DNA of 6,447 bases from Syntrophaceae bacterium (GTDB taxonomy: Bacteria; Desulfobacterota; SM23-61). Of this stretch, positions 1-5,836 are shown piece by piece (within the stretch, counting starts at the first letter, position 1; each line of letters opens with the position of its first letter). The DNA is taken from the NCBI GenBank assembly GCA_003154025.1, contig PMCE01000257.1, forward strand, positions 322-6,768. The letters are read 5' to 3'. The notes under the pieces were generated by a model. That model did not search any database, was not told where the DNA came from, and saw only the letters and a program-made list of their open reading frames with translations. A program made the translations under genes and the position numbers.

Positions 1-28
1 AAAAACAATTGACTCAGCAAAGGAGGCC

Positions 29-910
29 ATGAAACCCATGGACAAAAGGATGGAAGTTCTCGAGGGCGCCATTGATCTTCATATTCATCTTACCCCGGAC
101 CTTCATGATCGATTGCTGGATGAAATGGAATGTGCCCGGGAAGCCCGGGAGGCGGGTATGAAGGCCATCGTTTCCAAAGCCCATTACGGCATGAGCGCCG
201 ACCGCATGCATTATGTTCAAAAAGCGGTCCCGGGGATCCATGCTTTTGGCGGGGTAGTCCTGAACCCCTCGGTGGGGGGAATCAATCCCCGGGCGGTGGA
301 AGCGGCGATACAATACGGGGGGAAAGAGGTCTGGATGGCTTCCATTTTTTCGGAAAGCCATATCCAGTATTACCGGGGAACCTATGGGACCATGCCGGGA
401 AAGGTAAAATGGCCGGAAAAGGGGGTTACGATTCTGGGATCCGATGGGAAACTACTGCCGGCCATGAAAGAAATTCTCGATATGATCGCCGAAGCCAACA
501 TCATTCTGGGGACTTCCCATTGCTCCTTGGAGGAGTGCCGGTTATTGGTGGACGAGGCCTTCCGGCGGGGGGTGAAGAAGATCCTGATCACCCACCCCTT
601 TAATGAAATTCCCAATTTTTCAAAGGAAGTGCAGCTGGAGTTCGCGAGAAAAGGGGCTTATCTGGAGCACTGTTACTGTCAATTAACGCCCCTGTTCTTC
701 AACGCAGGAATAAAAGACTTTGTCGACGTCATCCGGAAGGCCGGAGCGGAGCGCTGCGTCCTGGCGACCGATATGGGACAAGTTTTCAATCCTTCTCCCG
801 TGGAAGGTCTGCGGAATTTCATCCTGGCCATGATGAATCAGGGGATCACCAGGGATGAGATCGACCTCATGGTGAGAAAAAACCCGGCCAAGCTCCTCGA
901 CCTGAATTAG
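29..910 (+). CDS. DUF6282-type metal-dependent hydrolase (amidohydrolase-like TIM barrel)
   Basis: Predicted cytoplasmic metal-dependent hydrolase of 293 residues. An HxH motif follows the first strand (H18, H20 in IDLHIHLTPD). Further likely ligands or active-site residues lie at the ends of later strands: H52 (SKAHYG), H164 (GTSHCS), H189 (ITHPF), H214 (YLEHCY) and D248 (LATDMGQ). This order of histidines closing with a late aspartate is typical of the amidohydrolase/phosphotriesterase-like superfamily, and the overall sequence looks like the family labelled DUF6282, whose substrate is not established. There is no signal peptide. Start choice is uncertain: the Shine-Dalgarno AAGGAGG (20-26) lies only 2 bases before the ATG at 29 but 11 before the in-frame ATG at 38, so translation may really begin at 38 (290 residues). 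It is followed after 49 bases by a TRAP binding protein on the same strand. A role in hydrolysing a lactone, amide or ester intermediate is inference from context. Confidence 0.85.
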   Translation: MKPMDKRMEVLEGAIDLHIHLTPDLHDRLLDEMECAREAREAGMKAIVSKAHYGMSADRMHYVQKAVPGIHAFGGVVLNPSVGGINPRAVEAAIQYGGKEVWMASIFSESHIQYYRGTYGTMPGKVKWPEKGVTILGSDGKLLPAMKEILDMIAEANIILGTSHCSLEECRLLVDEAFRRGVKKILITHPFNEIPNFSKEVQLEFARKGAYLEHCYCQLTPLFFNAGIKDFVDVIRKAGAERCVLATDMGQVFNPSPVEGLRNFILAMMNQGITRDEIDLMVRKNPAKLLDLN

Positions 911-942
911 GCTTTACAAGCGGCAGGGCAAAGGGTACATCT

Positions 943-950
943 AAGGAGGG
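943..950 (+). promoter_or_regulatory. Shine-Dalgarno site of the TRAP binding protein gene
   Basis: AAGGAGGG lies 9 bases before the ATG at 960. This near-perfect anti-16S match fixes the start of the 348-residue product, and with it the unusually long N-terminal region before the signal-peptide core. Confidence 0.75.
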
Positions 951-959
951 AAAAAGAGA

Positions 960-2006
960 ATGGCGACAAAATCATCCATCGCGGTGGGTTTCCTTGCTTT
1001 GGTCCGGGGCCGGAGCTTCGGCTGGGGCGGGATCGCGGGCTGGGTCATTCCCTTGATCCTTGGGGTGACCGGCGCCCTGGCCGCCGAGGCCGTAATGGTT
1101 CATGACATCTCTGCCCCTCATCCTCGGCTGAGATATTTCGAGGAGATGACGGCGGAAGTGGCCAAAAGATCGGGCGGGGCACTGACGGTTACGATCAACC
1201 CGGGGGGGAAGATTCTTTATCCGGGCAGGGCGTCGCTGGATGCGGTGCGCTCCGGGAAGGCCCACTTGGCTTTGATCAACACGGCCCATCTGGAGTCGAT
1301 CGACCCTCGAATCGGCCTCGTCAACCAGCCTTTTACCCTCAGTGATGAAATCATGTCCAAACCGGGCGTGACGGAGGGGGTTATCCAGCTGATCCAGAGC
1401 CATGTGGAACCCAGTAAGCTGCAAGTTCTGGGCTTGATGCGGGGTGCCGATACGTTGTTTATCTTCAAGAAGATCCAGGTTCGCCGGCCTGAGGATCTTA
1501 AGGGCGTAAAAATCCGGGTGGCGGGGCCGGGTGTTTTTCAGGAACTCGTGCGTAGTCTGGACGCGGAGCCTCTGGTCATTCCGTTTATTGAAATCAGTTC
1601 GGCCCTGGAGCAGGGAGCGGTAGAAGGCATCCTCACTTCTCCGGGCGGGTGGGTTACCCAGTTCGGTCTTACCGCTCCGAATGGGAGCTTAGTCCCGGGA
1701 TTGATCTTCATGACCTATTCTTTAATCGCCGATAAGCCATGGCTGGATGGGCTGCCGGCGGTTCAGCGTCAGGCCCTGGTCTCCGCCGCGCGGGCAAACG
1801 TGACCGAGAAATGGCGAGACATGGAGCGGGATGATCGGGAGATTATTTCCAAGTTCGTAGCTCAGGGGGCGTCCTACTGGTCCGTCCCGGCGGCGGAAAT
1901 GGCCCCTTGGAAGGAACGCGTGGAGGGGATGAGGCGCACTTTTGCCGGAACCTATCCGGAAGTCGTCCGAAAGTATGACGCCATCCTCCGCTCCGGAGGC
2001 CGGTGA
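960..2006 (+). CDS. TRAP transporter solute-binding protein, DctP family
   Basis: Periplasmic receptor of a tripartite ATP-independent periplasmic (TRAP) transporter. It would capture an organic acid and deliver it to DctQ/DctM-type membrane subunits for sodium-driven uptake. The 348-residue product begins with a long signal peptide: a basic n-region with R16 and R18, a hydrophobic core at about residues 23-40 and an AxA site (A39-L40-A41), so cleavage after about A41 is likely. The mature part has the DctP pattern, including the RRPEDLKGVKIRV segment. R186 in it corresponds to the arginine that salt-bridges the ligand carboxylate in characterised members such as SiaP. The EISSALEQGAVEGI segment, also typical of the family, follows. 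The DctQ and DctM partners are not in the window, so this may be an orphan receptor or they may lie elsewhere. Its place among catabolic hydrolases suggests that its ligand, probably a carboxylate, is the substrate of the neighbouring enzymes (inference). Confidence 0.9.
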   Translation: MATKSSIAVGFLALVRGRSFGWGGIAGWVIPLILGVTGALAAEAVMVHDISAPHPRLRYFEEMTAEVAKRSGGALTVTINPGGKILYPGRASLDAVRSGKAHLALINTAHLESIDPRIGLVNQPFTLSDEIMSKPGVTEGVIQLIQSHVEPSKLQVLGLMRGADTLFIFKKIQVRRPEDLKGVKIRVAGPGVFQELVRSLDAEPLVIPFIEISSALEQGAVEGILTSPGGWVTQFGLTAPNGSLVPGLIFMTYSLIADKPWLDGLPAVQRQALVSAARANVTEKWRDMERDDREIISKFVAQGASYWSVPAAEMAPWKERVEGMRRTFAGTYPEVVRKYDAILRSGGR

Positions 2007-2019
2007 TCGGGCTGAGAGC

Positions 2020-2107
2020 GGGACGAATGGCACAGCGCCGGTGAGACTGCCGAGAGGTAGGCAAGGGAGGAATGCCGGGTTGTTCACTCCCGGCAATCCC
2101 ACGTCCC
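2020..2107 (+). other. candidate structured RNA element upstream of the enamidase-like gene
   Basis: This part of the 183-base gap can fold as a closed multibranch structure. The closing stem pairs GGGACG (2020-2025) with CGTCCC (2102-2107) and continues as TGG (2028-2030) with CCA (2099-2101), leaving a two-base AA bulge. Inside are a 5-bp hairpin CTGCC/GGTAG (2047-2051 with 2056-2060, one G-T pair) capped by the GNRA-type loop GAGA, and a perfect 7-bp hairpin TGCCGGG/CCCGGCA (2073-2079 with 2089-2095) with a 9-base loop. No T-run follows, so it does not look like an ordinary intrinsic terminator. I do not recognise a known riboswitch consensus. It could be a leader element controlling the gene that starts at 2190, or chance pairing in GC-rich DNA. 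The pairings were read by eye and not energy-scored. Confidence 0.3.
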
Positions 2108-2189
2108 TTATTCCGTTGGGCTCCGTAAATAAAGGAAGCGCAGTAGAGGGTTGCGGGCAGGAAATTTTCAATCGAAAGAGGACCTGAAA

Positions 2190-3368
2190 ATGGGTACGCT
2201 GGCCATAACCAATATCGGGACGCTGGTATCCGGCGATCTGGGGAAAAGCCTTCTACGGGCGGATACGGTGATGGTGAAAGACGGGTTGATTTCCCAAATT
2301 GGCCAAGCCAAGGAATTCGACCTCAGCCAGGTGGATAAAATAGTCGATGCCCAAGGGTCTACGCTGACCCCGGGCTTCATTGACTCTCATGTGCACATTG
2401 TTTTTGCCGAATGGACCCCCAGGCAAAATGCGATTGGGTATATTGAAAGCTATTTGCACGGAGGAGTTACGACCCTGATTTCGTCGGGGGAAGCCCACCT
2501 CCCGGGGCGTCCCTTGGATCGTGCCGGCGTGAAAGCTCTGGCCATCCTTGCCCACAAAGCCTTTTTGAATTATCGCCCCAGCGGGGTAAAGGTCATCGCC
2601 GGCCGGGTGGTATTGGAACCGGGATTACTCGAAGAAGATTTTGCGGAAATGGCGGCTGAAGGCGTTTGGCTGGCCAAGGTGGGATTGGGCCGGATCGGGC
2701 GTCCACCCGAATCGGTCATCATGACGGATTGGGCTCACAAGCATGGGATGAAAGTCCTCATGCATACCGGGGGGGCGTCCATTCCGGGCACCAAACCGAT
2801 TGGCCTGGACGATTTAATCCAGACGCAGCCGGACGTTTGTGCCCATGCCAATGGGGGACCCACCGGTTTGCCCCAGAAAGATTTGCGAACCCTGGTTACG
2901 GAAACAGAATTGGTGCTGGAAATGGTGCAGGCAGGGAATGCCAAACGCAGGGGGGAAGCCATTCGCCTGGCGGAGGAGATTGGGGCCTTACCTCGGATCG
3001 TGGTGGGTACGGATACTCCCACGGGCACCGGGATCATTTCTCTGGGTATCCTAAAGACCCTGGCGGAGATTTGCGGCCTCTGTAATACCCCCCCGGAAAA
3101 GGCCATTGCCCTGGCCACGGGGAATACCGCCAGAGTTTACGGGCTTAATCGGGGAATGATCGAAGAAGGGAGAGAGGCAGATTTCGTGATTATGGATGCT
3201 CCCCTGGGGTCGGTAGGACGCGACGCTATGGAAGCGCTCCAGGAGGGGGATATCCCCGGTATTTCTGCGGTGATTATCGATGGCGAAGTTTTGATTCGCA
3301 AAAGCCGTAATACCCCGCCGGCCACTCGCATGGCCATCGTGAGAGACCGGATTGAAAGAAGAGGCTAA
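2190..3368 (+). CDS. enamidase-like amidohydrolase (cyclic amide/enamide ring opening)
   Basis: Amidohydrolase-superfamily enzyme of 392 residues resembling enamidase of Eubacterium barkeri along its whole length. That enzyme opens 6-oxo-1,4,5,6-tetrahydronicotinate to 2-formylglutarate and ammonia. Shared blocks, judged from memory of that protein, include the N-terminal NIGTLVSGD, LHGGVTT, LPGRPLDRAG, WAHKHGMKVLMHTGG, the NGGPTG loop, LGSVGRDAM, DIPGISAVIIDGE and the C-terminal KSRNTPPA. Visible metal ligands are H67 and H69 (DSHVHI), H192 (MHTGG), H219 (AHANGG) and D275 (VGTDTP). K163 (AKVGLG) sits where enamidase is reported to have a bridging glutamate, so a carbamylated-lysine bridge is possible. 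The ATG at 2190, behind a purine-rich GAAAGAGGA (2174-2182), is preferred over the in-frame ATG at 2151 because homology begins just after it. A structured segment lies upstream and an acyl-CoA dehydrogenase gene 43 bases downstream. Confident on family; the exact substrate is inference. Confidence 0.87.
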   Translation: MGTLAITNIGTLVSGDLGKSLLRADTVMVKDGLISQIGQAKEFDLSQVDKIVDAQGSTLTPGFIDSHVHIVFAEWTPRQNAIGYIESYLHGGVTTLISSGEAHLPGRPLDRAGVKALAILAHKAFLNYRPSGVKVIAGRVVLEPGLLEEDFAEMAAEGVWLAKVGLGRIGRPPESVIMTDWAHKHGMKVLMHTGGASIPGTKPIGLDDLIQTQPDVCAHANGGPTGLPQKDLRTLVTETELVLEMVQAGNAKRRGEAIRLAEEIGALPRIVVGTDTPTGTGIISLGILKTLAEICGLCNTPPEKAIALATGNTARVYGLNRGMIEEGREADFVIMDAPLGSVGRDAMEALQEGDIPGISAVIIDGEVLIRKSRNTPPATRMAIVRDRIERRG

Positions 3369-3411
3369 TACCTCTTGAAACCATAGATGGCCCATAGAAA
3401 AGGAGAAAAAG

Positions 3412-4563
3412 ATGGATTTTGAGCTTACCAAGGAACAGGCCATGTTCAAGGATATGGCGAAAGAATTCGGTATCCGGGAGGTCCAGCCTTTCGTAAAAGA
3501 CTGGGACCGGGAATGCCGACCCCCCCACGAGCTTTTCAAAAAACTTGGCGACCTGGGGGTTCTGGGTATCAAAGCTCCGGCAGAATATGGCGGACTGGAT
3601 CTGGACTGGACGACCCTGGCCGTGGTAACGGAACAATTGTCCTATTATGATTTCTCCCTGGGCATGGCCGCCTGCTCCCGGACCTCTCTGGGAATTCTCC
3701 CCATCCTCAATAACGGGAATGAGGAGCAGAAGAAGAAGTATCTTCCCGGATTGATCCAGGGGACGCTGACTCATTGCTTCGCCACCGTGGAACCCGATGC
3801 CGGGTCGGATGCCACGGCGATCGAGACCACCGCGGTTCTGGACGGGGATTCATGGGTCATCAACGGAAACAAGACCTGGATCACCAACGCGACGGTCTCG
3901 GACTACGCCCTGGTCGTCTGCCAGACCGACAAGACCAAGGGGACCAAAGGACTGGCCGTCATTCTGGTGGATTGGGGAACGCCGGGATTCTCCCGGGCGC
4001 CCATCGAACATAAGCTGGCCCTTCGCCATCACGATCACGGCCAGCTCTTCTTCCGGGACTGCCGGGTCCCGCGGGCCAACCAGATCGGCGGTTTCGGGAT
4101 GAGGGCGGCCTTCGCCAACGTGGAGCACACCCGGTTCGGCATCGCCTGCGCGGCGGTGGGGGCGATTCAGAGCTGCCTCGACGTATGCGTGAAATACGCC
4201 CAGGAGCGGCGTCAATTCAAGAAGCCGATCGGGAGCTTTCAGCTCATTCAGGAAAAGATCGCCGAAATGGTCGTCGACCTGGAGTCCTCCCGCTGGCTGG
4301 CCTACCGTCTGGCTTACCTGAAGGACAAGAAGGCTACGGTGACCAAGGAAACCTCCATCGCCAAGTATCACAACATGGAAGCCATGGCCAGGTGCGCGAA
4401 GGCCGGAGTGGAGATCCACGGGGCCTACGGGCTGAGCGACGAATTTCCCATGGAAAGATTGTACCGGGATTCCATGGCGCCGATCATCTACGGGGGGACC
4501 GCCAACGTCCACAAACTCGTCCTGGGCCGGCTGGAACTGGGGATCGATGCCGTTTCCCGGTAG
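3412..4563 (+). CDS. acyl-CoA dehydrogenase family protein lacking the usual catalytic glutamate
   Basis: FAD-dependent acyl-CoA dehydrogenase fold of 383 residues, the normal family length, cytoplasmic and with no signal peptide. AGGAG (3401-3405) lies 6 bases before the ATG. An N-terminal helical domain (about 1-115) is followed by the beta domain with the flavin-binding VEPDAGSD (126-133) and WITNA (156-160), then a C-terminal helical domain with ERRQF (265-269), IHGAYGLSDEFPMERLYRD and the terminal YGGT (360-363). Family members normally oxidise acyl-CoA to enoyl-CoA and pass electrons to electron-transfer flavoprotein. The usual base in YEGT is G361 here, and the alternative site used by isovaleryl-CoA and long-chain enzymes aligns with T240. 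E238, two residues away, is a possible substitute. The overall look is closest to the glutaryl-CoA dehydrogenase branch, but the substrate-carboxylate arginine of that enzyme does not align, so a glutaryl-CoA role is doubtful. Substrate unknown; no electron-transfer flavoprotein gene is in the window. Confidence 0.92.
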   Translation: MDFELTKEQAMFKDMAKEFGIREVQPFVKDWDRECRPPHELFKKLGDLGVLGIKAPAEYGGLDLDWTTLAVVTEQLSYYDFSLGMAACSRTSLGILPILNNGNEEQKKKYLPGLIQGTLTHCFATVEPDAGSDATAIETTAVLDGDSWVINGNKTWITNATVSDYALVVCQTDKTKGTKGLAVILVDWGTPGFSRAPIEHKLALRHHDHGQLFFRDCRVPRANQIGGFGMRAAFANVEHTRFGIACAAVGAIQSCLDVCVKYAQERRQFKKPIGSFQLIQEKIAEMVVDLESSRWLAYRLAYLKDKKATVTKETSIAKYHNMEAMARCAKAGVEIHGAYGLSDEFPMERLYRDSMAPIIYGGTANVHKLVLGRLELGIDAVSR

Positions 4564-4598
4564 AAGCCTGGGTTTTGAGCCCGTTGTGTTGATTCCGT

Positions 4599-4633
4599 GC
4601 CGGAGGGCGGCGCCCAACGGTCCGCCCCTCGGC
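4599..4633 (+). other. long GC-rich stem-loop after the acyl-CoA dehydrogenase gene
   Basis: A 12-position stem pairs 4599-4610 with 4622-4633, with 11 pairs including one G-T and a single A-C mismatch, around an 11-base loop. It starts 35 bases after the stop codon at 4561-4563. There is no T-run on the 3' side, so it is not a textbook intrinsic terminator. It may act as a 3' mRNA stabiliser, a weak terminator or a processing signal that separates expression of the first four genes from the dehydrogenase downstream. A competing pairing of CCGTTG (4581-4586) with CAACGG (4615-4620) uses part of the loop. Confidence 0.45.
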
Positions 4634-4643
4634 TCCACGTGGA
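4634..4643. promoter_or_regulatory. perfect 10-base palindrome, possible operator
   Basis: TCCACGTGGA is a perfect inverted repeat directly abutting the stem-loop at 4599-4633 and 45 bases before the ATG at 4689. Its place in an intergenic gap is what an operator for a dimeric regulator would look like. I could not find a convincing sigma-70 promoter beside it: TATTAT (4654-4659) has no matching -35 box. Low confidence that it is functional. Confidence 0.25.
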
Positions 4644-4676
4644 AACGTATTCATATTATGTTTGAGAAGCAACCCT

Positions 4677-4681
4677 AGGAG
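4677..4681 (+). promoter_or_regulatory. Shine-Dalgarno that fixes the dehydrogenase start at 4689
   Basis: AGGAG lies 7 bases before the ATG at 4689, ideal spacing. This favours the ATG over the in-frame TTG at 4662, which would add nine residues not expected in the family and would place this site inside the coding region. Confidence 0.7.
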
Positions 4682-4688
4682 TATCGGT

Positions 4689-5723
4689 ATGAAGACCGTG
4701 GTCATAGAAAAACCGGGTTCCTTCCAAATCCGGGAGCTCCCGGATCCCCATCCTGGAGAAGGAGAGGTTACCCTCGAGGTGAGGGCATGCTGCGTCTGCG
4801 GCACGGATATCCATCTTCTTGATGGGGAGTTCAAAGGAGCCGTTTATCCTTTAATCCCGGGCCATGAATTTTCCGGGGTGGTCAAGGAGGTCGGCGCCAG
4901 GGTAACCCATGTGAAACCAGGAGCCCGGGTTGCGGTCGAACCTTTCATCGCCTGCGGATATTGTTTTTTCTGCAAAGCCGGCAAGATCAACCATTGTTCG
5001 AACGGAATGGTCATCGGACATACCAAGTCCACCACCATGAGGCTCGACGGGGGGTTCTCGGAACGGGTCGTCGTTCCGGTGAGAAATCTCATCCCCCTTG
5101 CCGACCAGGTTTCTTTCGAGGCCGGTTCCTTCATCGCCAACCTGGGAACGATCGTTTACGCGATCCGGCGGGCCGGACTCCAGCCCGGCATGAAGATCCT
5201 GGTTTTCGGTACCGGGGCTAACGGATTGATCCTCGCGGAGCTTTCGAAAAAAACGGGGGCCTCGGTCGTGGCCGTTACCGGCAGAACGAAGAGCCGCCTG
5301 GAGGTGGCTTCCCGGATGGGAGTGGATGCCGTGGTGGTAGCCGATGACTCTCAGGAAGAGACCCTTCGTCGTCTGGCCCCGAGGGGGTTTGATGCCATCT
5401 TCGAAACCACCGGGGCCGTGCCGATTGTTGAACGAGCTTTCAAATATGTCACTCCGGGCGGGAAAATTATCCTCTACGGGATTGTGCCTCCTGACCAGAA
5501 TGCCCGGATGAACCCCTTTGACATCTGCCGGAAGGATCTTCAGGTCATCGGCAGTTTTTCTTCGGTGCACACCTGCATCATCGCTCAAGAGATGCTGGCG
5601 AGCGGGGTCATCCGGGTCGAGCATCTCATTTCTCATCGATTTTCTTTGCAGGAGTGGGGGAAAGCGATAGAGACGGCTCGGGACCCTTCCAAATGCATGC
5701 GGAGCATTGTCCTTGGGACCTGA
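4689..5723 (+). CDS. zinc-type medium-chain alcohol/polyol dehydrogenase
   Basis: Medium-chain dehydrogenase/reductase of 344 residues in the threonine/sorbitol dehydrogenase-like group, normally interconverting an alcohol and a carbonyl with NAD(P). The GroES-like domain has the catalytic-zinc residues C37 (CGTD) and H59-E60 (GHE), and a complete structural-zinc lobe C89, C92, C95, C103. The segment that normally supplies the third catalytic-zinc ligand (the Glu or Asp of an E/D-P motif) reads FIANLG, with A150 in its place. The Rossmann domain has GTGANG (174-179). At the end of its second strand it carries G198-R199 instead of the aspartate that selects NAD, followed by K201 and R203, which suggests NADP(H) preference. 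It is preceded by a 125-base gap with a hairpin and a palindrome, so it may be separately regulated. If the enamidase-like product is an aldehyde such as 2-formylglutarate, this enzyme is a candidate to reduce or oxidise it (inference). The exact substrate cannot be assigned. Confidence 0.9.
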   Translation: MKTVVIEKPGSFQIRELPDPHPGEGEVTLEVRACCVCGTDIHLLDGEFKGAVYPLIPGHEFSGVVKEVGARVTHVKPGARVAVEPFIACGYCFFCKAGKINHCSNGMVIGHTKSTTMRLDGGFSERVVVPVRNLIPLADQVSFEAGSFIANLGTIVYAIRRAGLQPGMKILVFGTGANGLILAELSKKTGASVVAVTGRTKSRLEVASRMGVDAVVVADDSQEETLRRLAPRGFDAIFETTGAVPIVERAFKYVTPGGKIILYGIVPPDQNARMNPFDICRKDLQVIGSFSSVHTCIIAQEMLASGVIRVEHLISHRFSLQEWGKAIETARDPSKCMRSIVLGT

Positions 5724-5740
5724 TCCAAACGGGCGAAAAG

Positions 5741-5778
5741 GGGACCCCGCTGCTTTTCCCCGGGTGCGAGGGGGTCCC
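5741..5778 (+). other. perfect 8-bp GC-rich stem-loop after the dehydrogenase gene
   Basis: GGGACCCC (5741-5748) is perfectly complementary to GGGGTCCC (5771-5778), with a 22-base loop that itself contains CCCGGG. It begins 17 bases after the stop codon and has no T-run after it. It may terminate weakly, protect the 3' end or be part of the leader of the next gene. A local GGGGACCCC fold (5740-5748) competes with the left arm. Confidence 0.4.
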
Positions 5779-5817
5779 GGCCTTCGGCAAAGAAGGGAAC
5801 TTTATGACCGGGGGATT

Positions 5818-5830
5818 CCTCCGGGGGAGG
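5818..5830 (+). promoter_or_regulatory. Shine-Dalgarno of the last gene held in a small hairpin
   Basis: The ribosome-binding site GGGGGAGG (5823-5830) lies 6 bases before the ATG at 5837. Its GGAGG half (5826-5830) is perfectly complementary to CCTCC (5818-5822) across a 3-base loop, so it could be sequestered in the transcript. This could limit translation or be regulated; the pairing is short and may be incidental in such a purine-rich stretch. Confidence 0.35.
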
Positions 5831-5836
5831 GCAAGA

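Noticed and set aside
1..12. Possible tail of an upstream gene ending in the TGA at 10-12
   Set aside because: Only three codons precede the stop, far too few to support a coding call.
9..14. TTGACT resembling a -35 promoter box just before the first gene
   Set aside because: No -10 box fits at 16-18 bases; the spot falls within or beyond the ribosome-binding site, and the short upstream sequence cannot be judged.
2073..2095. Intrinsic terminator after the TRAP receptor gene
   Set aside because: The 7-bp hairpin is perfect but is not followed by a T-run, and it nests inside a larger pairing, so I do not call it a terminator.
1942..2187. Small + strand open frame covering the gap between the TRAP receptor and the enamidase-like gene
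   Set aside because: Most of it overlaps the end of the receptor gene in another frame, no good ribosome-binding site was seen, and the product is not recognisable; the RNA-fold explanation fits the gap better.
3412..4563. Assignment as glutaryl-CoA dehydrogenase
   Set aside because: Some C-terminal resemblance, but the arginine that binds the distal carboxylate in glutaryl-CoA dehydrogenase does not align and the catalytic Glu is missing.
3850..4638. Long antisense open frame (262 codons) across the acyl-CoA dehydrogenase gene
   Set aside because: It lies opposite a strongly conserved gene, shows no recognisable domain and is explained by GC-rich codon bias in the mirrored frame.
4851..5636. 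Antisense open frame of 261 codons across the zinc-type dehydrogenase gene
   Set aside because: Low-complexity composition rich in His, Arg, Gly and Pro with no family pattern; a shadow of the sense gene.
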